Shown here in pieces: positions 51,584-64,000 of a stretch of DNA of 64,000 bases (its first letter is position 1; every line of letters starts with the position of its first letter). The position numbers and the translations under genes are program-made. The notes under the pieces were generated by a model. The model made no database searches. It saw only the letters and a list, made by a program, of their open reading frames with translations, and was not told the origin of the DNA. Source of the DNA: Varroa destructor (lineage: Eukaryota; Arthropoda; Arachnida; Mesostigmata; Varroidae); assembly GCF_002443255.2 (NCBI RefSeq), contig NW_019211455.1, positions 56,176,671 through 56,240,670 on the forward strand, in the 5' to 3' direction.

Positions 51584-52667
51584 GGGGTTCGGACTATACA
51601 CGCGCACCAATAAGCGCTTGTCGCAACTTTCGCTGTTCTCAACATCGAATTCCCATAAATAGGAACATTCACTGTCTGTGTCGGTTTACTTACATTGTAC
51701 CACCTACAATTGTTGTCGCCATTACCGCTTTTTCGAAGTCGTTCTACTATACACAGTGTTGAAGTGTATGGACGCTTTGTCGTTCTATTGCTGTACTACT
51801 TTACGGCATTGCCACCTGGTGGTTTTCTGGCACATTTAGACTGATACGATCTAAAGCGTAACATGCGTTCCGCATTAGTCCATCGAAGGTTTAGTTAGCA
51901 GGTTAATGGAAAGCTATACATTAAAAAGTAATAGATGAAACTTTTTTCCTATGTGCGTTCATTAGAAACACTACACATTTGTTGACCTGCTTCAGTGTGT
52001 ATGACCCGCTGCAGGACTATGCTACCTGGTACCAATTGAGAGTACTGGTTAAACAATGAAGTTGAACTTCGCCTGCTTTCAGTTCCTTCCAGTTTTTCTC
52101 TTCTCGTTCAGAATGTCGATGGCTTACGCTAAGTTATACAGGCAACGCTGACAGACGCTTGATAATTTAACTGGTGGTGAAATTAGGCCCGCAGAACGAG
52201 ACACCATAAGTTACTCTTCGAATATTGCAACACTCCTTTTTTAATCCACCAGCATTCAATCTTTGTTCTTTTTTGATTAACAGTTCCGCGGATCTTTTCT
52301 CTACGCGAAGCGGAAGAGCAACCAAGTGTGTACGTATTTTCGTATCCTACTATCTAACTCTCCTATTTTAACAACAACTGTTTTGGTCCAGGGTAGCAAT
52401 AGATGAGTAACGATGATAGATGACCATAGCCCTATTCCAGGTCCTCATGTGTTCCTTTGGGCGACCCCCGGCAAACGCTTCTATAAAATGCTAATTGAAA
52501 ACTGGCTAGCTATGGCCTTCTGCAATGGAGTATCCGTTAGCGAGGGGCTACGGGAGAGGCAGATACAGTAGCTAGGCTTTGTTGGGTAAACTGTAGCTAT
52601 TGAAAAACAGCCTTGTCAGCGAAGCTCTACCAGGATTCTTACTGTATAAAGAGTATCTATATATATA

Positions 52668-52767
52668 NNNNNNNNNNNNNNNNNNNNNNNNNNNNNNNNN
52701 NNNNNNNNNNNNNNNNNNNNNNNNNNNNNNNNNNNNNNNNNNNNNNNNNNNNNNNNNNNNNNNNNNN
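52668..52767. other. Assembly gap of 100 N
   Basis: Exactly 100 N preceded by a TATATATA run, i.e. a gap of unknown true size probably caused by an AT microsatellite. Frames running through it are artefacts. Confidence 0.97.
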
Positions 52768-55700
52768 TTTGTTACTGTGTTCGATATTTTTAACGGTAAC
52801 AGCAATGGTTCGTCACCGTCTAGTTATTCTAGCTAGTATAAAGCATACATTAATGCGTAACAAGGTCGTAAACGGTCGGGGGCTGCTATCACCAGTCCTC
52901 GAAATAGATAGTAGATGAGTCGCCATCGAATTGGAGAACTGGAAAAGACTTAATAAAGTATAGAAAGGCTTTCTTTTTAAGGATTAATGTGGCTAAAAAC
53001 TAAACTGATTGAACCTCCAGTTTTTATAAATAAACCTACAGTAAAACACTTAACATACTCCTGTGTTAAGCTATAGGCCAGTTTACATAAATCTATCCTA
53101 TAAACAGCAGATAAGAGATTGGCGCCGTCGAAACTTAAGTTAGGGTACTTAAGTTGTTAGACATTGATTCAGACCGACCGGAAATGAAACTAAGGAAAGT
53201 AGGGGCCCTCGGATGATGGCGATTGTCCGCGAAAAACCCACAACCTACGGGATACTAGAGGAATGATCGAGAGCAGTAAACTGAAAGGGAGCAAACAGAA
53301 GAAAGAAAGTCGCTGGCTTCGGCTTTTGCCCCTTTAAACCCTCCATTTCGTTATACTCGGATTTCAGATGAGTAGGATTCTACAGGCAGCCGTCGCCGGT
53401 CGCTTGACTACCGGATCTTGGCAACCTGATCACGTGAGCAGCAAACGCAGCTGTCAGAGTAACCAACGCTCCTTTTTCATCTTCCGAAAGGAACACCCAC
53501 GCTGATCGTGAGACACGGGTTGCCGGCAATCGGATCTAAATGACGATGACGTCGACGCGGAAATGGAATGCATCTCGAACGCTCGAATGCAACTGCTACC
53601 GCTGCTGCGCGTTTCTTCTTCGTTTTCGTCCAACTATCGCTCCCATACTTGGCCTTTAATGTTTCCGTCAGTCGCTTGATCTACGGCGCTGGTGTTGCTA
53701 CGTCAGGCATGGTGGCCTCTGGAGAGCAGCGTAGAGGCGGGTGGGGGGAAGGGGGTCCGTGCGCTTAAAGGAGTCTTTGGCAGCTTGCCCTTAAAAACTA
53801 CTTGCTTTTCGCCTAATCAACAAGATAATTCGCAGTGAAGCTTGAGAGAGGAACTGACAGAGTATGCAGTTGACTCGGCGGAATTAAAGCCAACCGGCGA
53901 GGCTGTGCCTTGGCCCTCATGAGGTAGACATACTTTGGCGATACCATCGGAAATGAACTGTATTACTCAAGCCTTTTGGGAAAAACAAGCGTATTGAGCT
54001 GGTAGATGCCGAATCAGCCCTTTCACGTACGTTATAGTCTCATATGTTACGTTCTTTTTTGTCATAAAGAAAGTGATGAACAGATGCGCGTACCCATTAT
54101 AATAAGAAAACAGCACTTCACGGATCAAACGGATATTTCGTGACCACTTGACTCGGATACATTTAATCCGCGGTAGCTGATCTCTCGTTGCTCAATGAAG
54201 GTGCCCTATGACGATTCCTTTGTCATAGAAGATCAAGCCGAGCCAAAATATAATGGAACAAATCGAACACAAGAAAGAGGAAGATGACAAAAATACAAAT
54301 GTATCTGTTGCTTAGAACTAGAAACTAACACACGCTTACCCCCCACATAGACGCACACGTCTTCTGTTTCCGCCTCTTCGACTCAAGGTCGTTAGGTCTC
54401 TATATGAAGCCCGCTACAGATATTGTGTAGCTGAAATCGTGTGTGCCTAAGCATTTGAGCGCGTTTCTTTTTTTCGAACCTGAAAAGAAGGGAAGAGCAA
54501 AGTGATCGTCTATTTTATTCTCGCAAACAATTTTCTCACTTTTATCCCTAGGAGTCGCTTTCCATGATGGACACGTTTGATAGCCTTAGATCGACTTGCC
54601 GGCAAAGGACTACGAACCGCTCTGAAGATCACCCGGATTAGAAGCTCTGAGTACAGCCAGGTCAAGGGCCTGCTTCGACCAGCTTCGCTCCTTCATCTTT
54701 TCGTGCTCTCCTCCACGTCCAGGAAATGTTCTCGCTGACTTAGGGATGTTTGTCTCAGCTCTTTGGTACTCACTCTTTGCCGATTTATGTTGCATTCACC
54801 GTTCGTCTTCTCTGTGTTGCCTCGGTTCCCTGCATTCATTTGACTGTACAAATCCGTTTCTTTGCCACAAGAGTCATACAACGGTCGTAATTTATTAGGC
54901 TTCCCCTGTCAATAATGCTTGTTTGTACTCTCTCCCGCGTGAGTTGGCTGGGCCGCCCTGCTGTATCGGAAGCCGGCCTGAATTAGCGTGTCCTGTGTCC
55001 AGCCTCGTGTTCATCATCAGTTGCCGCCGCCTTATGTTCTTCGCTGTTGTCGACGAAAGCAGAGAACTATAAATGAAAGAGGTATGATCATTCAGAGGAG
55101 CGGCTGCGGCTGCCACCGGAATGCAAATGAGGCAATACTTTAGGAAAAAAGGGAATAGTCGTCCTCTTTGCTATCGTAACAGTTTCGCGTGATCTGGCTG
55201 TTGGGTGCCTAACGTGGGAGCCTTGGCGAGCCTTGTTCCGTCATGGTTGGCTTTTCACCCCAATGTTATGTATGTACAGAGGTGTCGGCACCAAGCGTTC
55301 AGTCGTCTAGAGGACACCCCCAACGTTACGTCTTCTGGGATTTGTTCAGGTTGCTATTATCGTTCTCACCAGTTAAGATCTTTAGTCGAGTCCATGCCAG
55401 ACTGTTTTAAGCTAAATCGTTCATGGCCGACGGATCGCGTTCGCTTGGTAGGAAGTCCCAGATTTCGTGGAAGAGAATGTTATTGGCGTGTGTATGGCTA
55501 ATTGTTGCTGACTGATTGTTCCAGGAATAGTATCCTCGTAGGAGTGCAGAGGGAAGTTTTGTTATTTCAGTGGGCACCATACATGGAGGAATTCTGTCAT
55601 TCCTATATGACGGCCTGCTTTTGTCGAACGATTTGCAGTTTGTAGAAAAAAACGAACACCTCCGCGACGCTGTATCACTCGTTGTGAATCTATTTGAGAG

Positions 55701-57130
55701 CTCGGTTCTAGATGACTAGAAGTCTCAGGATAACGACAAATACTACTACAGCTCTTTACGTACGTAGACGAATCGTTAGGACAGACGGCTGGACCTTAAG
55801 CATGGATATATATAACGTGTGATTTCGGCCATTACTTCGTCTCCAGCGAAGTCACCAGATCGTTCCTAGTAATCATTTTTTTAGAGGTGTTGTTAGCTTT
55901 TTGAGATCATTGTTTGCAACCCGTGTGGGAAATAGTTATTGCTTTTCGACATCGGCAATAATCACAAGGAGCAGGAAATGGGTAGGGAGTCTAGCAATGC
56001 CGCAGCGAATAAAGACTGTCCTTGGAGTATCAATATCGAAGATTTACTAAACGGAAAGCTTCACGAGAACGTGAAAAAAGAATAATTGCGCAAAAGGAAA
56101 GCCAGCAATCTAAATCTCAATTTGCTGTCCTTTTGCATTTATTCAGAGCAAGATACGATATATAAATAAAAAAAAAATTAAAGATATAAAGGGTAATAAA
56201 TATAAAATTCATAGCCTGGGAATACGACTTACCTTATGAACCTACTTTGTGAGAGAACACGCCTCGATTCATCTCCGCGTAGTACCTCATTTTCTCTATG
56301 TTGCAACGTGTCATTGACCCGTATTATCCTGGAACTGAAACAACTTCTGTTTGTAAAGACAACTCGATATAATGTGTTAATCGTATATATAAAATAAACA
56401 TAAATAGACTAGATCGTTTTCTATTAGCTTATTTGTTTGTTTCCGTCTTCGTTTAGACATTTAAAGTGTATTTAAATAACAAGTGATATATTGCCAATAT
56501 TCACCATGTGAGCGAATCCGGGTGCGACTGCCTCTAATACGTCTCCACTACTGTTTTCTGCTTTGCTTATGTCGCTGGTTATCATAACTGGGGGGTTCCA
56601 TTACTGTTTGATTTTTCCTCGACTGGAGCAAACGGGGGATCGACCGTAGGTCGCCTTGCTTTCTCCGCTTTCCTGCAGAGACCGTCAACAAATTGCCGAT
56701 CTGGGTGCCATAACTGAACGAAGCAATGCCCTGGGAACTCTGCGGGAGATCTGCCACGAATAGTGGTCGTTGCCAGAACTCCTGGGTCTTAGCCCAACCA
56801 TACTCGATACACCTCCGGGATCCCGTGGGACGTGATACGACAGGGGTAGCTTATCAGTGACCGCAGATGATGGCGCGAATGTAAGCGCCTCTTTTCCTCT
56901 GCTATGGATATAAGCTTGGCCTGTTTTTAGGTAGGCTTTTTCGCCACTATCACCGCCTCTATTATTCCTGCTACGCCCGTAAAAAAATCTAGCCTAAAGG
57001 TTTTTCGCTGGAAGAACAAATTAATTTGACCGATATTTTTTGTGAAACAACATTGTCTTTGCTTACATTTTCTACGTAAGCAGCGACAATTCTCTAAGTC
57101 GTAGTTAACTTTAAGATATTTGCAGATATT

Positions 57131-57150
57131 AGTAAGTAAGTAAGTAAGTA
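57131..57150. repeat. (AGTA)n tetranucleotide microsatellite
   Basis: Five perfect AGTA units in intron 2. Confidence 0.88.
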
Positions 57151-58128
57151 CATACATTTCGCCCCAATATTTTTAAGTAACACGTATTATCTTAGTATGT
57201 AATTATGATGCAACCCAATGGGCAGCTTATTATGCTGCCTGTTAAAGCTGATGTCAAATAGTTAAAAGTAGTGTGTTAGTTTAACAGGGCAATGGTTCAT
57301 GAAGGGACGCAGAATTTGAAAGGTGTGGGTATGAGTGAGCCCATAGCTACGGTTGTTAAGGCAGCTCTGAATCCTGATATATAAATATATTTGTTACTGT
57401 GCACTATGATTTCAATATGTTACTTTTGACTGTTTTTCATTGTTGGGCTATTTTACATTTGCTATTGCGAAACAACGCATTCTTTCATGTCCTTTTACTT
57501 GTTACATTACGATCGATTACACGTCACGGAGACATTTTATAATTCAAAACACTTCGGGGAATGAACATTGTATAAGCCGTAGTTTATAAAAATACTTTTC
57601 CTATGATTTTACTATTATTATCAAGGAGAAGTCGTTGTCACTGAACTTTGCGGGAAAGTGAAAAGTGTTCATGTTTCCCACGGAAGAATCCGCCCAGCAA
57701 AACTCGAAGGCCGGTAGCTACTGTCTGCCAAGATGACCCACCCAGACCCGTCTCAGCCTTTCGGGAAGTCGGGAGTGCCTCGATAGTGCGGTAGGGATTT
57801 CGGCGTCCAGAATCGTACAACTTGCGTTCTGCATGAGGAACGCATCCGCAAAAAAGCTGTGGTCTCTTACACTAACATACGAAGCTAGTTCATAGCGACG
57901 GCTGTTGCCATCAAGTTACCATCGTCCTACGTAAAAAGTAAACGAGATACATTGTCGGCTAGTTCCCAAGCCATGAGGCAAAAAGCTATGGTTAAGTCTG
58001 CAATGGGAATAGCCAAGGTTTCAGCTTGGTAGGTGCAGTCGGCGTATTCCGTTATGCGTTTCATTTCGTCTTGTCTCAGTTGAGGTAAGTCACCTCTGTC
58101 TTTATCTGCCACATACCGTTTCTCTTCT

Positions 58129-58185
58129 GACCCTTTTCACGACCGTTTTCACTACCGTTTTACGACCCTTGGGGTTAATAACCCC
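58129..58185. repeat. Tandem 12-bp motifs followed by a perfect palindrome
   Basis: GACCCTTTTCAC, GACCGTTTTCAC and the shortened TACCGTTTTAC follow one another at 58129-58163. After a short gap comes GGGGTT-AAT-AACCCC at 58171-58185. A reverse-complement-like copy of the motif core (ACGGTTTTCA) follows near 58191. The layout resembles a small cluster of repeated binding sites, but its role is unknown. Confidence 0.55.
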
Positions 58186-59028
58186 ATAGAACGGTTTTCA
58201 GGTCATCATACGGGACGGGTCGTACGCAGCTGTAAGTCATCGCCGTTGTGCCTATTCGATATCACATCGAAAATTGCCGCTCTGGCCACCGTTGCTATAC
58301 GAGCTAGTCGCACCACGCTACTTATAATTGGTGTTATTCTCAGAACGGGAGCTATTACCAAGACTACAATATTAGGAACAATAACGTGCAGCTTAAGTAT
58401 CATCTTTTGCAATTTGTCAGCGGCAGTGGTTGTGATCATGGTGGTATTAAGTAACAGAGCCGTTGTTTATCTTAATCGTGGTGTTCCAACAACGTGAGGA
58501 CGGATGAGTGGACCCTGATTTTGTCGCCTGCACGTAATGGTATCGGGCCGAATATATGAATCCCCATACGTTCTACTAAGGCCATACCTACAGCTATCAC
58601 GAGCTATCTAAGTTACATGACAGCCGCTTAATCACACGCTGTCAAGAAGCTGCCGTATGTCTGTACTAGAAAAGCTGCTAGGCGTATCTTAAGTGCGGTG
58701 CAGTGCTACGCCGCTGTAAACTGTTCCCACTTGAAAAGCGAGAGGCAAAAGACTGAAATAAACAGAGCAAGAACGAGTTTCGACCACTTCATTCGCCCAG
58801 CAGGGCTTAGCGTCTACCCCACAGGTCAGTCCTGCAGGTTCGCCCTACGCAAAGGCCTGTATATTTCACAAAAGGTTTTTATAAATTGTTCGGATTCCGC
58901 TGAGTCTCACAGAGCTTTCGCTAAAAGTAGTTGTGTATAAATTGTAGTTATGTAAATTATTTCTGTATTAATAATTATGTACCTAATATGCGAAACCAAG
59001 TGCTAATACTTGATACGTGATAGAGAGA

Positions 59029-59042
59029 ACTTCTCGAGAAGT
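59029..59042. repeat. 14-bp perfect palindrome
   Basis: ACTTCTCGAGAAGT is fully self-complementary with a central CTCGAG. The TTCTCGAGAA core resembles two inverted heat-shock-element units (TTCnnGAA). It is in intron 2 with no promoter features nearby, so use as a heat-shock element is only a possibility. Confidence 0.5.
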
Positions 59043-62000
59043 AAACACACAGACACTAGATGACCTACACACAGGGATAAAACAAAAGATCAATGCTTGA
59101 AATTCTACGCTGGTGGGGCTAACAATGCTTTAGAAATTTCGCATTTCGCACTCGTTACGCCCAACTATCATACCGCTTGCAGATAACGTCGTTTGGCTAA
59201 TCAGTAACCTGTTTGAGGTTGGCTGACAAACAGTCGCCCCGTCGAGCTAGCAGGATTAATCACGTACTGCATGAGGGGGCTAACGTACGTACTTACCCTG
59301 TAGAGTAGTAGCCATGTATGAACAAGTTACGAGGAAGCCATTGGGGAAGGCAAAACTGTTTAGCAAATACTGCGGGAAACCTATTATTCGATTTGTCCTG
59401 GCTCAATATGATCGTCTGGACAATGCTGTCGTATTCGTTAAGGGCGGCAGTGAGGCCAGTCGTTTTTTCAACATTTCAACTGTTACAGAAGACGCCATTG
59501 AACACTTCATACGGTAGCCCTGCGCTCTCAGTGCATAAGGCCATTTTATTTGCACCGTATTATTATGATGCAGCAAATGTCATTAAGTAAACTCACGGAT
59601 AAGCCAGCCATTAGAATAGCTAGTCTGGCCCAGGGAAAAAACTTTAGTTGGCGCTTTTTTTTCTGTAGCCGTGCAATGCTTCTGCCTAAAGCTCGGCACG
59701 CTATTTTTTTTATCGCCAGCATTTCATGCTGATTTTACTTCAGCTGAAGCTATTGCCTCTTTTTTTCTACATCTGTCCTCTCTTGTTACTTCGTCGTCGC
59801 AGAGGCTTTAGATGTCCCGTTCCCGTATTAGTTTGAACGATTTGGGCAAGATGCCATCGATAGTTTTGTCGCCGTTCTCCAATTCCAGTGGTGTGCTTAG
59901 GGACTTCCATTTCTACTGCATTCTGTTGCCTGCTGCTACGATCACTACTTCTGCTGTTGCTACTGCTGCAAGGCCTCGGAGTCGTCGACCGCATTCAAGG
60001 CACCGCAGCGTCATAAGATTCACTGATGTTTCCGGACGGCATGGGAGAGTTTAGAAGTATAAATCGGTTAAGGATCGGCAACAGAAAAACAGCCTAAGGT
60101 AAGGACTTATCTTTTGCCTCGGCTCAACTTTTCGCTGCTGTTGTTCGTTGCTCTTCTACGCTTTCATGCGACCGCCACCAAACTACTGCTACCGCTATTA
60201 CTCGTATTGCTCCCCCTATCATTGCAATGTGGTCCCAATAAAGCAACAGTCTTGAAGCAGTCGCAGAAGCGCCGATCGCGGAGACCCTAGAAGTGTAGTA
60301 GTTGTCTCTCCGGATCTACCTTTCCGCCTGTTGTACTAACCCTGTGCCGCCAGCCGTCTCCGTAACGTAGCGTATCAGTGTGCTGCCGGTTGAGTTGGCT
60401 TACCATTGGCCTATTTCTCGGTAGATGCTGTCTTGTTAGTGTCCTCTTTGTTACCTTACAACAACGTAGATTGTCGTTGGTCAGATGTGCAAACGCGTAG
60501 CAGAGGAGTCAAGGGGCTGCGATAGAAACGATGGAAGCTTGTAGCGCCACTTCTCGCTTCTGCCTAACTTCCTATAGTTGATAGATGACAGCCTTAAGGG
60601 AAACTGCGCCACAGCAGGGAAGCCTTGGTGGAGGATGTGTGGCCAGTTGCAAGGTTGGCCATTATCATCACCATCGTCGCTGCCGTCGTATGTTGTTACC
60701 TGTGCTGGTATTTTCGAGATATTGGCCCTGCTGGCCTCTATCATCAGCGTATTATGCTTCCTTTTCCTTGACGTTCGCCTCTACTGTTGTCGTTGTTGCA
60801 CGGTGTTTATTCTTCGTATGCTCATCTAGGATTGCCAACATTTGCTAGCGGCGTTGCTTTGGGCTTGAATGGAGACAGATAGCGAAGGGAAAAACAGATA
60901 TGGGCCAGCTACAGGTCATTTCCCCACAAGTTGATAGCAATGCACGGATGCATATAGAGGCAATGAGCAGGCCGGCGACGGAAATCGGCTCGATATTGGT
61001 GTGCCATCAATGACGAAAGCCTTTGAAGACAAAGGCGAGAGTGGGAAAAGAACCAGTAATTAGGTACGAATGTTTGAGGCTTCCGTGCAAATTGAATGCT
61101 TCCTTCAGCGTCGCCTTGTCTGCCCCTGCGTCGTGCTCTGCATCGTCAGACCTAATCTGGGCTTGTAACCTGCCTCCCTTCAGAGGAATCTGCATTGCTT
61201 TCAGCTTCCCATCCATTTGCTTTCCCACGTAGGAATCGACAGTCATACGAAACCGAAATTAAAAACAGAAAGCTTAAACGCTACTCAGCATACCCTTATT
61301 TGCAACTTAAGACTATAGAGTGAGGGCTGCGTATTTACCTCTGGGTCTACACCCGTCAAAGAGGGAACCATTAGAACACTTTTTGCGTTCTAGCTACTCG
61401 CTGTTCGTTTTGACCCCAATTTGGTCAGTAAGCCAATGCTTCTTGTCATGGTTGCCGGATGCAACCGCGAAGAACAACGAAGATATCTAAAAATGAGCGT
61501 CGCTTTATGCAGCAGAACTACTATGAGATTTGTTATCTTGTACGAACTAACCTAGTACTTAAGTGCGCGTATTTGTTGGAGGGTTTAAAACGAAAGCCCG
61601 GCAGAACCCCAGCTACATATCCGTGCAACCAGTTTGATGTCTCAGCGTCACCGTCACCTTTGTTGTCGCCGTCATTGTTTGTGCGTATCTACCGGCTTCG
61701 TGTATATAGGTGCCTATATATCCGCTGAAATGAAATTTCAATTTTTCCCTTTCTTCTTTCTTCCGTGCTAATGCCTTTTTACCATCACTAGTGCAATTCA
61801 CAACAACGGCCAAGCTGATGACCAACAAGCGACGAAACGTAAGGAGATTATTGCGGTTTGGCTTCATGTTCTACGTTACTGCTACCGCTGAACTTCTGTT
61901 CGGCGCCTGTAGCGGTTGGTAGCCAGGGGCCAACGGGCTTGAGGTTATAGACAAACAAACACAAGGATGACTATATTAACGGCAAGTAAGACCTGACGGT

Positions 62001-64000
62001 CTGTTCAGCACGACGGAAGGCAACGTGCCATCGACGGACGTCGTAGGAAAAGTCAAGGTATGGGGTCCGCTAGTAAGATAATGCAGATTAGGGCCAGGTC
62101 AGTAGTGTATACAATTGACACGTCAACAACGGCGATGTCTACAGTTATTATATAGATCTTGCACCAGCTCCTATTGTGTAGGCATGAAATGTCATTTAGA
62201 AAATTGGACGGTGAATCTCGAGACTTACAATAAGAAGTACACATTTAAGCAAAACAAACGTGATATCCAGATAAACATTAAGCAAACTGGAAGCGTTTTA
62301 CGTTATCGTGTTAGTTTGGCATCACCTAGCTAATCTTTATCATAAGTGCTATATCGTGCTTTACGTACTTGGCTACATCGGCGAATTACAAAATATATTT
62401 GCTGGGTCGTACTGTTCTATCATTTCGTGTGCTTGTCGAGTTCAGTATCAGCTAGATAACTATTGTGATTGAGCGATAGACAACGCTTTAGATACGTTGA
62501 GCACCTTCATCGCTGGTTCATCTCTATAATTAACAAGGCCACAGTGCCTAGAGTGGGCATTGGTGGTAGTCATTTTTCAAAATGCAAAAAAATTAATAGA
62601 GATTTTCTCGTTTGCAGAACAGATCATTTTCATTCTCGTAACAAGACTATGTAGGTAGCTACTAATGTGCTCCTGAATTATATTACAAAGCACCATCACT
62701 GCCGATATAAAAAAAAAATGCCTGTATTATTAGACGTGCTTTGAACAACCAGGGGTCAGAAAAAAGCTTATATATTGGAAGAAAAGGGTAAATGAGCCGT
62801 AAATAATGGCGCGGCCTAAGCGTCAGGCTTATTGGTTGCTGTCCTGCACAATAACAAGTGCGTAGTCTTAGATAGAGCACTGTCGACGCGATGCCAAAAC
62901 GCGTCTGTGATGAAAAGGGTAAACGATCTTCAAGAACATTAATAATTGTTTAAACCTATGTCTATATATAGCTCAACCCATAAATATCGTTTAGGATCAC
63001 ATAAAATTTAATTTTTCACCGATGCCACTCTAGCTTCGATAGCTCAGTTCCATAGAAAGTGAGGTTGTAACTTGGAAACGCTGAGACCATACAATAAACC
63101 ATATTAAACAAAAAAAGGGTGGTAACAGTTCACCATGAGGATATCAGCTAGCGCATTTCTTAGCTAGTTTTGTGTCCGTCACTATGTCCTAGGGCAGTTT
63201 TGTGGGCTAGGATGCAGCACTCGGCAGAAAAAAAAAAGCATATAAGAGATAGGCTGAACTTTTTATTTATGAAGCTGCGGAAGAAAGTGGATCGAAGGAA
63301 CCGGAGGAGAATACTAGCTACTCAACCACGTCTGGAAGACTTGTGTTTGCAGCAACAGCATCTACATAATGGTGAAGACAACGGCACGCTGGTCATGCAG
63401 AAAAGTTGCGTACACGCGCGTACAGAGTTAACATACGCGATAGCATAACGTCACAGAGATGCAACGTTGTAACTCTAGTAATGGTATTACCATACCGAAA
63501 CGGCCCAAAAAAAAGGGAACGGCTTCTAAGGCTTCGATTAAACTTGATCGAGATAGCAGGCATCTGCTTGCATGTCTTTAGCGAAAGAAGATTTGGGAGA
63601 GGCGGCAAACGCATTTGTCTGCTCAAGAGTAGCGGGCTGTCTGTGACAAAGACGTCAACAACAACTCTGGGTTAACCAAAAGGCGAGGTTTACTTCTCGA
63701 CTAGGCAGCGGGGCCAGACAAAACATACAATTTTGATTGTCCCATCAACCTACATTTGAGTCATGCCATCGCCGTTCTGTGGCGAGCAAAGGAAACTCGT
63801 GCGCACGAGAAAAAGATGACTATTCCGCACGAGCTAACAACGTCGGCGATGAACTAAAAACATGCCAGCACGCAGCATGTCGGAACATATATATCATAGG
63901 GGGAAGCTAGGGTCAATTTTAGAGAAACCATGCAGAGCGGTTCTGCACTGCTTAGCCCATGATGGCAGCATCTTCAATCTAGATAGATATGCGGAATGCA

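Larger units (their letters stand above)
42315..52667. other. Intron 2, part b: no gene accepted
   Basis: Non-coding sequence with poly-A at 43544-43561, two copies of a 17-bp motif at 44400 and 44432, a 50-bp AT microsatellite at 46247-46296 and a GT run at 48472-48484. A 131-codon plus-strand frame (47292-47687, Lys/Arg/Ser/Ala-rich) overlaps a 124-codon minus-strand frame (47392-47766); neither resembles a known family. An acidic plus-strand frame at 49517-49819 contains a donor-like GTAAGT at 49725. Confidence 0.45.
39343..64000 (+). other. norpA: Intron 2 of the norpA-like gene, continues beyond the window
   Basis: It starts with donor GTGAGTAT. No exon encoding the rest of the PH domain, EF hands, X/Y catalytic core, C2 domain or C-terminal coiled coil is recognisable in the remaining 24.6 kb, so the intron most likely runs past the right edge. 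A short exon could have been missed by eye. It contains a mariner element at 41234-42314 and an assembly gap at 52668-52767. Confidence 0.65.
52768..64000. other. Intron 2, part c: no gene seen
   Basis: Non-coding sequence to the window edge. It contains AGTA repeats at 57131-57150, tandem 12-bp motifs with an adjacent palindrome at 58129-58185 and a 14-bp palindrome at 59029-59042. The frames seen are under 100 codons and mutually overlapping. No phospholipase exon, transposase or RNA gene could be recognised here. Confidence 0.5.

Noticed and set aside
55903..55925. TGAGATCATT resembles the seed of the bantam microRNA
   Set aside because: The mature sequence diverges after ten bases and no complementary arm forms a precursor hairpin nearby.
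58206..58497. Hydrophobic frames on both strands, 77 and 83 codons
   Set aside because: They are mirror translations of one Ile/Val/Thr-coding low-complexity stretch with no homology.

Overview
This is a sparse stretch of an animal nuclear genome, most likely an arthropod and possibly a chelicerate. The evidence is spliced exons with GT-AG boundaries, very long introns, many A/T-type microsatellites, two 100-N scaffold gaps placed in AT repeats, and a decayed mariner transposon. The animal assignment is firm, arthropod is likely, and anything narrower is a guess. I see no bacterial-style operons, CRISPR array, rRNA or convincing tRNA.

One protein-coding gene can be supported. It is a plus-strand phospholipase C-beta of the norpA / vertebrate PLCB4 type. 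Its first coding exon is at 4908-4991 (28 codons) and its second at 39196-39342 (49 codons). Both splice junctions are in phase 0 and have textbook splice sites. Together the two exons give the N-terminal 77 residues, up to the first part of the PH domain. The rest of the enzyme (remaining PH domain, EF hands, X and Y catalytic boxes, C2 domain, C-terminal coiled coil) was not found, so intron 2 probably runs past the right edge of the window. On this reading intron 1 is 34.2 kb and intron 2 is at least 24.6 kb, and over 90% of the window is intron of this one gene.

Layout: 1-4439 is upstream sequence with no recognisable gene. 4440-4907 is a visibly CpG-rich, hairpin-rich block just upstream of the start codon, the likely promoter and 5' UTR area. 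4992-39195 is intron 1, with microsatellites, a 36/30-bp AT-rich array, an assembly gap and several short inverted repeats. 39343-64000 is the visible part of intron 2. It holds the second gap and the clearest other feature, a mariner element at 41234-42314. That element has TA target duplications, matching inverted termini and a transposase relic. The relic keeps the 34-residue spacing of the DD34D family but has lost two of its three catalytic aspartates.

No previously undescribed multi-gene system is visible. The points worth a second look are the size of the norpA introns, the hairpin cluster before the start codon, the dead mariner copy, several long perfect inverted repeats in the introns, and a few unexplained open frames that I do not accept as genes.
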